Source of the DNA: JAIYDQ01 sp031411055
GTDB taxonomy: Bacteria > Planctomycetota > Planctomycetia > Pirellulales > Pirellulaceae
Reading direction: 5' to 3'
Assembly (NCBI GenBank): GCA_031411055.1
Contig: JANOAI010000394.1
Coordinates: 1-5,274, forward strand
Length of the DNA stretch: 5,274 nt
Every line of letters starts with the position of its first letter. The stretch's first letter is position 1. A program made the position numbers and the translations under genes. Below the pieces are notes generated by a model. It did not search any database, was not told the DNA's origin, and saw only the letters and a program-made list of their open reading frames with translations. This document shows, in pieces, positions 1 through 5,274 of this stretch.

Positions 1-3
1 CAT

Positions 4-36
4 TCTTATGGGAGAGGGGTCGGGGGTGAGGGCTGA
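4..36 (-). repeat. C-rich dispersed intergenic repeat, copy 1
   Basis: Read on the minus strand this stretch is a run of the form GCCCTCACCCCCGACCCC followed by TCTCCCATAAG. It closely matches a second copy at about 122-168 on the plus strand, so the two form an inverted pair about 85 bases apart. Repeats of this CCCTCACCCC type are scattered between genes in many planctomycete and proteobacterial genomes; that is recalled knowledge, and I could not search for copies. The repeat may begin before the window edge. Confidence 0.5.
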
Positions 37-121
37 AATCTGGTGATGCATACAACCTAGTTCTACACTGGGAAACCGCGGAATTCCTTGTCTAGAAACG
101 AGTATTGGATGCGATTCCCAC

Positions 122-174
122 AGCCCCCTCATCCCCGACCCTTCTTCCCCGATGACGGGGGCGAAGGGAAAAAA
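122..174 (+). repeat. C-rich dispersed intergenic repeat, copy 2, with hairpin
   Basis: This copy reads CCCCCTCATCCCCGACCC on the plus strand and runs into a hairpin at 139-168. The hairpin stem is CCCTTC + CCCCG against CGGGG + GAAGGG, with a 2x2 internal loop and an ATGA tetraloop. It is followed by an A-run (169-173), not a T-run, so it is not a canonical terminator on the plus strand. On the minus strand it also lacks a following T-tract. It lies 126 bases or more beyond the 3' end of the sulfatase relic, a typical place for such repeats. Confidence 0.5.
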
Positions 175-182
175 GTTCGTAG

Positions 183-216
183 GAAAATTGCCTTGCGCAA
201 TACGCCTAAGGGCAAT
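183..216 (-). terminator. Weak intrinsic terminator candidate downstream of the sulfatase relic
   Basis: On the minus strand the sequence forms a stem ATTGCC / GGCAAT (arms at 211-216 and 187-192), extendable by two A-T pairs with one bulge, and is followed by TTT (186-184). It sits 84-117 bases past the sulfatase stop codon. The stem is short and AT-closed, the loop is long and the T-tract is only three to four bases, so this is a low-confidence call. Confidence 0.25.
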
Positions 217-299
217 AGATTCCGACATTTTCATCAAACCACCCCGTCCCTCTCACTTGCAAAGTCTAGAGAGAAAAGAGATCTTCGAAGCGAAAGCCA

Positions 300-1106
300 T
301 CATCGTTTCTCCTGTTTCTTTTGCATCTTGGCTTTCTTGCCTTCTGTCTCCAACGAAACCGGCTTCACGCGTCTCTTGAGCATCTCATCTAAACTCGATC
401 GTAACCGATCCCGTAGACTTGCGTACTGGGGCTGTTCGACAACGTTGTTTCGTTCGATTCGAAACTCCCCCTCCTGGTTTACACTCTCGCTCGACGTGTA
501 ATCGTAAAGCTCCTCCGCTTTCAACTCCTTGCTCTTCCAATCGAGCCAGCGAGTGAAGCGATGCTTGTCTGTGCGGATCGAATAGCCCATGACTTCGGGA
601 TTGCCCGCTGCGAATGGCCGCGAGAACTGGCTCAAGACGCTTTCGTGAACTCTTGCCGCAGGATCGTTGAGAATAGGCACAATGCTTTGCCCATCGAGGT
701 CTTTAGACGTCGATAGAATTGCTAACGAGGCAATGGTCGGATAGAGATCGACATATTCGACAAGCGATTCGGTGGCGACACCGGGCTGCACAAGTCCTGG
801 CGTACGAATCATCAACGGCACGCGTCTGTCGAGTTCGAAGTTGGTACCCTTGCACCAGTGATCGGCTTCTCCCAACCAGTAGCCATGATCACCGAGCAGA
901 ACAACAATAGTGTTGAAGTCTAACTGGAGTTGCTGCAAAGCATCGAGCAATTTTCCAACCTGCGCATCGGTATAGCTGATGCAAGCGTAGAAGCCATGCC
1001 GCATTTGCCGAGCTTGTTCGAGCGACAATCGCTCGTCCTTTGGCATGTCCTTATATCCAGCCAGCTCAAGGTGATCCGAATTCGTGACGCGCTGCTCTAG
1101 TTCGAA
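300..1106 (-). pseudogene. Sulfatase (iduronate-2-sulfatase type), N-terminally truncated relic
   Basis: The open frame encodes the C-terminal part of an arylsulfatase-superfamily enzyme close to the iduronate-2-sulfatase type. The longest ATG frame is 300-1046 (248 aa), but recognisable family sequence continues upstream (ELAGYKDMPKDERLS) until an in-frame TAG at 1107-1109. Numbered from the 1046 ATG, it has the HGFYACISYTDAQVGKLLDAL helix (17-37), the metal-binding LGDHG motif (D53, H54), and WCKGTNFE (64-71), whose lysine (K66) matches the active-site lysine of the family. RRVPLMIRTPG, YVDLYPTIASL and YSIRTDKHRFTRW follow, then a lysine-rich tail. Family members usually have about 450-550 residues. 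The N-terminal half, with the metal-binding aspartates and the C/S-x-P-S-R site whose Cys or Ser becomes formylglycine, is absent, and none of the upstream frames to 1204 resembles it. The product therefore could not be catalytic. The ATG at 1046 has AAGGA only one base away, too close for a normal ribosome-binding site. A deletion, rearrangement or assembly junction near 1107 would explain this. Confidence 0.8.
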
Positions 1107-1114
1107 CTAGAGCA
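1093..1114. repeat. Perfect 22-bp palindrome at the sulfatase breakpoint
   Basis: The half-site TGCTCTAGTTC is followed immediately by its exact reverse complement GAACTAGAGCA, giving an uninterrupted dyad. As RNA it would fold into a 9-bp stem with a TCGA loop. No T-run follows on either strand, so it is not a standard intrinsic terminator for the regulator that ends at 1204. It contains the in-frame TAG that closes the sulfatase reading frame, so it marks the point where sulfatase homology stops. The surrounding gap (1107-1203) shows nothing else recognisable. Confidence 0.75.
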
Positions 1115-1203
1115 CGTTTGCGAATCACTGCGTCAAAACGCCCACGCCGATCAACCGCAATCGAAAGACAACTCCGATTGGCAAAGCGCACGCAATTACT
1201 GCC

Positions 1204-1866
1204 TCAAGATAGGTTCGTGAGACTACGAGTATCTTCGATATGCTTGATCATTCGCTTTGACGCTAGTTCGGCATCACCGCGTATGATCGATGCCAGGATA
1301 CCTTTGTGGGCTTTGTGAGCAGAATCAAGTCGACCCACCAAACCGTTGAAAGCGCGATAAATTGCCTGAAACGTTCGTTCGCAACTTCGCTCCATCATGC
1401 TTATCAAGTCTGAATTGCCATGAGCGCGTAAGAGTCCTAGATGAAACTCCACATCCCATTTGACAAACTCCAGGGAATCACCACTCTCAACGCATTTGTG
1501 TTGGTGCGACAAGTTCGCCTCTAAGGATTGTCGAAGGTTATTCGATAAATTCCCTGCCAGCCGACCAGCAACCTGAGGCTCAATCATCAGTCGAGCTTCC
1601 AATGTATCCGCAATATCTTTCGTGGTGAGTTGCTTCACCATGATTCCTTGCTGTGGTACGACCGTGAGATAGTTTTCCTGTCTCAATCGGTTGATGGCAT
1701 CCCGCACTGGGGCCTTGCCGAGATGCAGCTGTTCCGCAATCGAACGCTCGGATAAAAGCATGCCGCTGGTAAGTCGCCCGACGAGAATGTCTCGCTTAAT
1801 CTGGTCGTAGGCCTGATCCTTGAGGAACTTTCGGTTTCGTAAAGCAGCTGGCGGCTGGGCAGTCAT
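1204..1866 (-). CDS. GntR-family transcriptional regulator, FCD (FadR) subfamily
   Basis: This 220-residue protein is a full-length cytoplasmic DNA-binding regulator. The N-terminal winged helix-turn-helix (about 16-79) holds the GntR signature: SERSIAEQLHLGKAPVRDAINRL in two halves (39-50 and 51-61), then the wing YLTVVPQQGIMV (66-77). The rest (about 85-215) is an all-helical FCD ligand-binding domain. D138 and H142 (WDVEFHLGLL), H187 (KAHKGILASI) and H209 (MIKHIEDT) fit the positions that bind a metal ion in FCD proteins, which commonly sense small carboxylates and sugar acids. The ATG at 1866 puts the usual short tail ahead of the winged helix. The nearest Shine-Dalgarno-like AGGA lies about 13 bases upstream, so initiation signals are weak. 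It is transcribed away from the tartronate semialdehyde reductase gene, with a large palindrome between them, so it probably controls that gene and itself. Its ligand cannot be read from the sequence; a link to glycerate, glyoxylate or uronate metabolism is inferred from the neighbour only. Confidence 0.92.
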   Translation of the reverse strand: MTAQPPAALRNRKFLKDQAYDQIKRDILVGRLTSGMLLSERSIAEQLHLGKAPVRDAINRLRQENYLTVVPQQGIMVKQLTTKDIADTLEARLMIEPQVAGRLAGNLSNNLRQSLEANLSHQHKCVESGDSLEFVKWDVEFHLGLLRAHGNSDLISMMERSCERTFQAIYRAFNGLVGRLDSAHKAHKGILASIIRGDAELASKRMIKHIEDTRSLTNLS

Positions 1867-1952
1867 TGCGGTTTTTCGATCCTAATCGCGGAAAGCAAAC
1901 GGTGTCTTGGCTCAATTAAAGCATCTAAGCAGAAAAATACATCACGCAGCCA

Positions 1953-1981
1953 TTGCACACTAGTGACAGGTTAGCTAACAT
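1953..1981 (+). promoter_or_regulatory. Putative promoter toward garR, overlapping the dyad
   Basis: TTGCAC (1953-1958) and TAACAT (1976-1981) are spaced by exactly 17 bases, a sigma70-like arrangement. The hexamers are moderate matches (3/6 and 4/6). Transcription would begin near 1988 and give a leader of about 380 bases before garR, including the 2166-2227 hairpin. The -10 hexamer lies inside the palindrome core, so a bound repressor would block it. A closer promoter for garR is not excluded. Confidence 0.35.
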
Positions 1982-1996
1982 GTCACGAAATGGCAA
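1968..1996 (-). promoter_or_regulatory. Putative promoter toward the GntR gene, overlapping the dyad
   Basis: On the minus strand TTGCCA (1996-1991, 5/6 match to TTGACA) is followed after 17 bases by TAACCT (1973-1968, 3/6 match to TATAAT). It mirrors the plus-strand promoter about the same axis. The predicted start lies near 1961, giving a leader of about 95 bases for the regulator gene. The -10 is weak; the symmetry of the two hexamer pairs is partly a consequence of the palindrome itself. Confidence 0.3.
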
Positions 1997-1998
1997 TG

Positions 1999-2165
1999 CT
2001 TCCACGATGGCTTTTGGCTTCTTTGCGGTGGGACGTTTGCGAGATGGAGATACGCTGGCTGGGATGGTCTGGAGTATGTCCCCTTGCCGGACACCGTTGG
2101 ATCCCTCGGCTGGAAGAAGGAGATTTTATCGATAGCCTAGTGTTTCGTTTCAATTCAGATTTAGG
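1999..2165. other. Non-coding part of the gntR-garR gap
   Basis: The stretch between the dyad and the repeat hairpin has open frames on both strands, but none has a credible start signal, a recognisable domain or protein-like composition. The plus frame from 1990 runs straight through the hairpin repeat and so is not a conserved gene. I see no RNA gene or further binding site here. If the 1953-1981 promoter is used, this is 5' leader of the garR transcript. Confidence 0.5.
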
Positions 2166-2227
2166 GTACGACGGACTTCTAGTCCGTCGACTGAAGTTGC
2201 GGCCGACGGACTGGAAGTCCGTCGTAC
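2166..2227. repeat. Planctomycete-type intergenic hairpin repeat (TDWKSV-type)
   Basis: Arms at 2166-2189 and 2204-2227 are 24 bases each and complementary at all but one position (a T facing a G), around a 14-base spacer. Each arm is itself a small hairpin (GACGGACT, three bases, AGTCCGTC), so the element could fold as one long stem or two short ones. When translated it yields PTDWKSV on one strand and TDFQSV on the other, strings I recall from many spurious planctomycete ORFs that cover this repeat family. A TTTTT run (2231-2235) begins three bases after the stem, so it might also stop transcription on the plus strand. Confidence 0.75.
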
Positions 2228-2285
2228 AGGTTTTTCTCAACCCTGATTTTGATTGGAGAGAAGCTCGAGGGCGGGTTTTCAAACG

Positions 2286-2316
2286 GTAGCAGTCCGCTCC
2301 GCTTGCCGACTGCCCT
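2286..2316. repeat. Short inverted repeat before garR
   Basis: GCAGTC (2289-2294) and GACTGC (2308-2313) are complementary around a 13-base GC-rich loop. It lies 53 bases upstream of the garR start, beyond the 2166-2227 element, and may be part of a second dispersed repeat. The stem is only six pairs and no T-run follows, so no function is assigned. Confidence 0.25.
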
Positions 2317-2365
2317 TCGTGTTCATTCAATTCACCAGACCATCCATTAGGAAATCAATTCGCAA

Positions 2366-3262
2366 ATGAAAATTGGATTTATCGGACTCGGCATCATGGG
2401 CAAGCCCATGTGCAAGAATCTGCTCAAGGCGGGGCACGAGCTTGTCATCTTCAGTCGAACCGCTGCAACGGTCGCAGAGTTTGTCGTTGCCGGAGCGACG
2501 TCCGCGTCTTCGCCGAAAGAGGTTGCATCCGAAGTCGAGCTTGTCATTACGATGCTCCCGAATTCCCCTGAGGTCAAGCAGGTTGTCCTCGGCCCGAATG
2601 GTGTGATCGAAGGAGCAAGACCCGGTTGCATCGTTGCAGATATGAGTTCGATCGCACCGTTGGCAAGCAAAGAGATTGCTGCCGAACTCTCGGCGAAAGG
2701 GATCGAGATGCTCGACGCTCCTGTCAGCGGTGGACAACCCAAGGCGATTGAAGGCACGCTCTCGGTCATGGTCGGTGGCAAGCAAGAAATTTTTGATCGA
2801 TGCGTGCCGATTTTCAAAGCGATGGCCGCGTCGGTCGTAAGAGTCGGCGAAATCGGTGCGGGCAACGTTACGAAACTGGCCAACCAAGTCGTAGTAGCGC
2901 TGAACATCGCAGCCGTATCCGAGGCGATGGTGCTGGCAGCCAAAGCTGGAGTCGAGCCGGAGCTCGTATATCAAGCCATTCGTGGAGGACTGGCGGGGAG
3001 TACCGTCATGGATGCGAAGGCTCCGCTGATGCTCGATCGGAAGTTTAATCCAGGATTTCGGATTAACCTGCACATCAAGGATCTAGCCAACGCGCTGGAT
3101 ACTTCGCATGAAGTCGGCGCGCCGCTCCCTTTGACTGCATCCGTGATGCAAATCATGCAGGCTTTAAAGATCGATGACTTCGGCGATTCCGATCACGGGG
3201 CGATTGTTCGCTACTTCGAAAAGCAGGCGAAGGTTGAACTCAAGCGAGCCTCAGCAGGCTGA
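2366..3262 (+). CDS. garR: 2-hydroxy-3-oxopropionate (tartronate semialdehyde) reductase
   Basis: This 298-residue cytoplasmic enzyme of the beta-hydroxyacid dehydrogenase family reduces tartronate semialdehyde to D-glycerate with NAD(P)H. That step lies in D-glucarate/galactarate breakdown and in the glyoxylate carboligase route. The N-terminal Rossmann fold starts with the dinucleotide-binding motif GFIGLGIMGKPM (4-15). ITMLPNSPEVKQVVLG (61-76) follows, then the substrate-binding DAPVSGG (117-123). The catalytic lysine is K170 in GNVTKLANQ (167-174), and HIKDL (236-240) lies in the C-terminal helical domain. Compared from memory with Escherichia coli GarR (294 aa), long blocks are identical, such as LVYQAIRGGLAGSTV and LHIKDLANALDTSH, so the assignment is to GarR/GlxR rather than to the wider 3-hydroxyisobutyrate dehydrogenase group. 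The ATG at 2366 starts exactly at the family N-terminus, with AGGAAA (2349-2354) 11 bases upstream. The short C-terminal ASAG extends past the E. coli end. It faces away from the GntR gene, its likely regulator, and is followed by a terminator at 3340. Confidence 0.95.
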   Translation: MKIGFIGLGIMGKPMCKNLLKAGHELVIFSRTAATVAEFVVAGATSASSPKEVASEVELVITMLPNSPEVKQVVLGPNGVIEGARPGCIVADMSSIAPLASKEIAAELSAKGIEMLDAPVSGGQPKAIEGTLSVMVGGKQEIFDRCVPIFKAMAASVVRVGEIGAGNVTKLANQVVVALNIAAVSEAMVLAAKAGVEPELVYQAIRGGLAGSTVMDAKAPLMLDRKFNPGFRINLHIKDLANALDTSHEVGAPLPLTASVMQIMQALKIDDFGDSDHGAIVRYFEKQAKVELKRASAG

Positions 3263-3339
3263 GTGGTATAATGGGTAAGAACAAGAAACTGACGGTCCTC
3301 CCTGAACGCTACAAAACAAGTCGCGTCGCAAAAGAAATC

Positions 3340-3364
3340 CCGCTGGCTTGTCCAACGGTTTTTT
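3340..3364 (+). terminator. Intrinsic terminator of garR
   Basis: CCGCTGG (3340-3346) pairs with CCAACGG (3352-3358) around a CTTGT loop, with one C/A mismatch, and is followed at once by six T residues (3359-3364). It starts 78 bases after the garR stop codon on the same strand. The short stem is offset by an ideal T-tract. Confidence 0.55.
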
Positions 3365-3400
3365 CGGCTTTTAGCTACACCAGATACTTATGCAGTCCCG

Positions 3401-3452
3401 TCTCTCGCCGGTTAGATTTTCCGAAGGCAAATCCAACCGGCGAGAGAGTTTT
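3401..3452 (+). terminator. Strong hairpin, second terminator candidate between garR and the hydrolase gene
   Basis: TCTCTCGCCGGTT (3401-3413) pairs perfectly with AACCGGCGAGAGA (3435-3447). After one A/C mismatch GATTT (3415-3419) pairs with AAATC (3429-3433), leaving a nine-base loop. This is the most stable hairpin in the window. It is followed by G and four T residues (3449-3452), a short T-tract, so it may be a back-up terminator or a transcript-stabilising structure rather than a strong terminator. With the 3340 terminator it separates garR from the downstream gene. I find no convincing promoter in 3453-3558 for the gene that follows. Confidence 0.5.
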
Positions 3453-3558
3453 GCGGGCAGCCCTTTTGTTAGTGGAAAACACAAAGTTCCGCACGGTAAA
3501 TCGGCGGTCTTCTGCTTGCATTCTCAATACTTCGTTTATTAACTTTTTACCGGCGACC

Positions 3559-5274
3559 ATGATGATCCTACGGCTTGCATTCCTTGTTTTGTTGTTTGCT
3601 GCGCCCGCGGTGGCTGGGAACCTCGATCTGTTAAACGACCCGGCGACGGGCGGACCGGGGAAATTTGCTGAGGCAGAGATTCGTCGTGAAGCCGCAGCGA
3701 AAGGGCTGGCTTTGGTCAAAGACGCGAATGCGACTCGCATTGCGATCAAGGTCGAGAAGGGCGACAAAGCCGCGGCACAGAGTTACAGCATTCGTGTAAA
3801 GAATGACAACAATCGTCGCGTCATCACAGTGCGAGGTGCCGATGAAGTCGGCGCGATGTATGGCGGCTTGGATATTGCGGAAGCGATTCGACTCGGCACG
3901 CTTGACTCTCTGGCGGACTCCGACAACAAACCGCATATCGCGAGGCGCGGTATCAAGTTCAACATTCCGCTCGACTTGCGAACTCCCAGCTACACAGACT
4001 GCTCTGACGCGGCTCAAGCAAATATTCCGGAAGTCTGGGAGCGAGATTTCTGGATCGACTATCTCGATGCCATGGCTCGCAATCGCTACAACGTCCTCTC
4101 GCTTTGGAGTCTCCATCCTTTTCCCTCAATGGTGAAGGTGCCTGAGTACCCCGAGGTTGCTTTGGACGACGTCTGGCGTACGCGAGTTAAGCTCGATGAT
4201 CAATTCAGCATGGCGGGGAACGATATGGTGCGACCTGCGATGCTCGCCGACCATGAAGTCGTGAAGCGGATCAAGATTGATGAGAAGATCGAGTTCTGGC
4301 GTTGGGTCATGCAGCAGGCTGCCGATCGCGGGATCACACTTTACGTCTTCACCTGGAACGTATTCACGTTCGGTGCCGATGGTAAACATGGCATCACCAA
4401 CGACATGGGGAACGACATTACGAAAAAATATTTCCGGGCAACCGTTCGTGAAATGGTGAAGACGTACCCGCTGTTGGGCGGTATGGGGATCACCGCGGGC
4501 GAAGGGATGCCCCATGACATGGACTCCAAAGTCAAAGAAGCTTGGTTGTGGGACACCTACGGCGAAGGCGTGCGTGATGCCTTGAAGGAAGATCCTAAAC
4601 GCAAGTTCAACATGATTCATCGTTTCCACTGGACTGCACAAAGCGAGATCCTTGATGCCTTCAACGACTATCCGGGGACCTTTGATTTCAGTTTCAAGTA
4701 TTCCGTGGCACACATGTATTCGATTACCAAGCCTCCCTTTATCCAACCCTTGCTTGAGAACATCGCCCCCGGAATGCGGACCTGGCTCACCGTGCGAAAC
4801 GATGACATCTATACGTTCCGCTTTGGCGATCCGGCTTATGCCCGCGAGTACATTTTGAACATGCCATCAGCGGACAAGTTTGCGGGCTTTTACATGGGGC
4901 CGGATGGATACTGCTGGGGACGCGATTTCCTCGAACGTAACCCGGCGATAGGCAAACGCCCTTTGGTCATGGAGAAACAATGGTATTCGTTTATGCTTTG
5001 GGGACGGCTGGCTTTTGATCCCTCCTTGCCAGACTCCCACTTCGAACGCGTCCTTGCGGAACGCCATCCGAAGGCTTCTTCAACACAGTTATTCGATGCG
5101 CTTCAAAGTGCCTCGCAAGTCATGCCGCTGATCACTCGCTTCTTCTGGGGTGATATTGACATCAAGTGGTATCCCGAAGCCTGCTGGTGCCATCCCAATC
5201 ACAAAGGAAGCAAGGGCTTCTACACCGTCCAGAAGTTCATGGAAGGCAACTCGATGCCGGGCTCCGAGGTGCTT
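3559..5274 (+). CDS. Exported glycoside hydrolase-like protein, C-terminus beyond window
   Basis: The frame is open to the window end, showing 572 residues of an incomplete protein. The ATG at 3559 (a second follows at 3562) begins a signal peptide: a hydrophobic stretch ILRLAFLVLLFAAPAVA (3-19) with likely cleavage after AVA, so the product is exported. Residues about 60-115 look like the small alpha/beta domain that precedes the barrel in GH20, GH67 and GH84 enzymes, ending in VRGADEVGAMYGGLDIAEAI (91-110). RRGIKFNIPLD (129-139) follows, and a TIM-barrel-like region with WIDYLDAMARNRYNVLSLW (165-183), HPFP (186-189), LYVFTWNVF (261-269), GGMGITAGEGMP (307-318), FKYSVAHMYS (379-388) and GPDGYCWGRDF (447-457). 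E315 in the TAGEGM strand end is the best candidate catalytic acid. The overall pattern suggests an alpha-glucuronidase-like (GH67-related) glycosidase, but the family is not certain and the substrate is unknown. No clear Shine-Dalgarno site precedes the start, as is common in planctomycetes. The same frame is open back beyond 3271, but that stretch spans two terminator hairpins and lacks protein character, so the signal peptide start is preferred. Confidence 0.75.
   Translation, partial: MMILRLAFLVLLFAAPAVAGNLDLLNDPATGGPGKFAEAEIRREAAAKGLALVKDANATRIAIKVEKGDKAAAQSYSIRVKNDNNRRVITVRGADEVGAMYGGLDIAEAIRLGTLDSLADSDNKPHIARRGIKFNIPLDLRTPSYTDCSDAAQANIPEVWERDFWIDYLDAMARNRYNVLSLWSLHPFPSMVKVPEYPEVALDDVWRTRVKLDDQFSMAGNDMVRPAMLADHEVVKRIKIDEKIEFWRWVMQQAADRGITLYVFTWNVFTFGADGKHGITNDMGNDITKKYFRATVREMVKTYPLLGGMGITAGEGMPHDMDSKVKEAWLWDTYGEGVRDALKEDPKRKFNMIHRFHWTAQSEILDAFNDYPGTFDFSFKYSVAHMYSITKPPFIQPLLENIAPGMRTWLTVRNDDIYTFRFGDPAYAREYILNMPSADKFAGFYMGPDGYCWGRDFLERNPAIGKRPLVMEKQWYSFMLWGRLAFDPSLPDSHFERVLAERHPKASSTQLFDALQSASQVMPLITRFFWGDIDIKWYPEACWCHPNHKGSKGFYTVQKFMEGNSMPGSEVL

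Larger units (their letters stand above)
1951..1998. promoter_or_regulatory. Large dyad: candidate operator for the GntR regulator
   Basis: A 24-bp core at 1963-1986 reads GTGACA, G, GTTAGCTAAC, A, TGTCAC. It is self-complementary except for one G/A pair, and its centre GTTAGCTAAC is a perfect 10-bp palindrome. Outer arms CATTGC (1951-1956) and GCAATG (1993-1998) are also complementary and share the same axis (between 1974 and 1975), giving a 48-bp interrupted dyad. It lies 85-132 bases upstream of the GntR start and 368-415 bases upstream of garR. GntR/FCD proteins bind such dyads as dimers, so this is the best operator candidate in the window. The core does not exactly match the textbook FadR-type TNGTNNNACNA site, so binding by this regulator is inferred. 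Confidence 0.6.

Noticed and set aside
76..96. Cluster of SacII-, EcoRI- and XbaI-like sites suggesting vector sequence
   Set aside because: The sites occur in an order and context unlike a known polylinker, and the flanks are ordinary intergenic repeat DNA; taken as coincidence.
88..501. Plus-strand 137-residue open frame at the left end
   Set aside because: It begins in repeat sequence and lies antisense to the sulfatase relic, with low-complexity Ser/Arg/Phe composition.
1107..1203. Possible frameshifted N-terminal sulfatase sequence upstream of the breakpoint
   Set aside because: I read the minus strand here in the frame that stays open from the regulator stop (beginning GSNCVRFANRSC) and looked for C/S-x-P-S-R or metal-binding motifs; none was found, and under 100 bases is too short to hold the missing half.
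1990..2289. Plus-strand 99-residue open frame in the gntR-garR gap
   Set aside because: It runs through the hairpin repeat, which supplies the PTDWKSV string typical of spurious planctomycete ORFs. It has no Shine-Dalgarno site and no recognisable domain, and it starts inside the operator-like dyad.
1983..2330. Minus-strand 115-residue open frame in the same gap
   Set aside because: It also reads through the repeat (TDFQSV), is rich in Ser/Arg, and overlaps the plus-strand control region; no protein family is recognisable.
2327..3073. Minus-strand 248-residue open frame opposite garR
   Set aside because: It is antisense to a full-length, strongly conserved reductase and has an Arg/Asp/His-rich shadow composition.
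3267..3272. Perfect TATAAT hexamer right after the garR stop
   Set aside because: No acceptable -35 hexamer lies 16-18 bases upstream, and the following sequence leads into two terminator-like hairpins.
3271..3558. In-frame N-terminal extension of the hydrolase starting at ATG 3271
   Set aside because: The extension spans two terminator-like hairpins, has no conserved character, and would bury the clear signal peptide that starts at 3559.
4126..4746. Long minus-strand open frame opposite the hydrolase gene
   Set aside because: It is a His/Val-rich shadow of the plus-strand coding sequence, which has the signal peptide and domain-like motifs.

Overview
The window looks like chromosomal DNA of a planctomycete, probably a Pirellulaceae-type (Rhodopirellula-like) bacterium. 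This rests on moderate GC content, wide gene spacing with weak or absent Shine-Dalgarno sites, an iduronate-2-sulfatase-type sulfatase relic, a secreted glycoside hydrolase-like protein, and two intergenic repeat types that I associate with this phylum (the ACGGACTTCTAGTCCGT / TDWKSV-type hairpin and the CCCTCATCCCCGACCC-type repeat). The assignment is inferred from content; no rRNA or phylogenetic marker is present.

Layout. Bases 1-299 are non-coding and hold two oppositely oriented copies of a C-rich dispersed repeat plus a weak terminator candidate. Bases 300-1106 (minus strand) are the C-terminal part of a sulfatase. Its catalytic N-terminal half is missing, and the homology ends against a perfect 22-bp palindrome (1093-1114). 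Bases 1204-1866 (minus) encode a GntR-family regulator with an FCD ligand-binding domain. The 499-bp gap 1867-2365 has no convincing gene. It carries a striking dyad (24-bp core at 1963-1986, outer arms extending it to 1951-1998) overlapping promoter-like hexamers on both strands, then a repeat hairpin at 2166-2227. Bases 2366-3262 (plus) encode a full-length tartronate semialdehyde reductase (GarR). The 296-bp gap 3263-3558 contains two tandem hairpins, the first a near-canonical intrinsic terminator. From 3559 to the window end runs an exported glycoside hydrolase-like protein, open to base 5274 and therefore incomplete; 572 residues are visible.

How it may fit together. The GntR/FCD regulator and GarR diverge from one control region, the usual arrangement for a local regulator of a sugar-acid catabolic gene. 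GarR makes D-glycerate from tartronate semialdehyde, an intermediate of glucarate/galactarate and glyoxylate breakdown. The exported hydrolase resembles uronic-acid or amino-sugar-releasing glycosidases, so a theme of uronate or sugar-acid scavenging is plausible. The terminators between garR and the hydrolase suggest separate transcription, and no substrate can be assigned from the sequence alone.

No clear novel defence or mobile system was seen. The most interesting items are the large symmetric operator/promoter dyad and the truncated sulfatase ending at a perfect palindrome.
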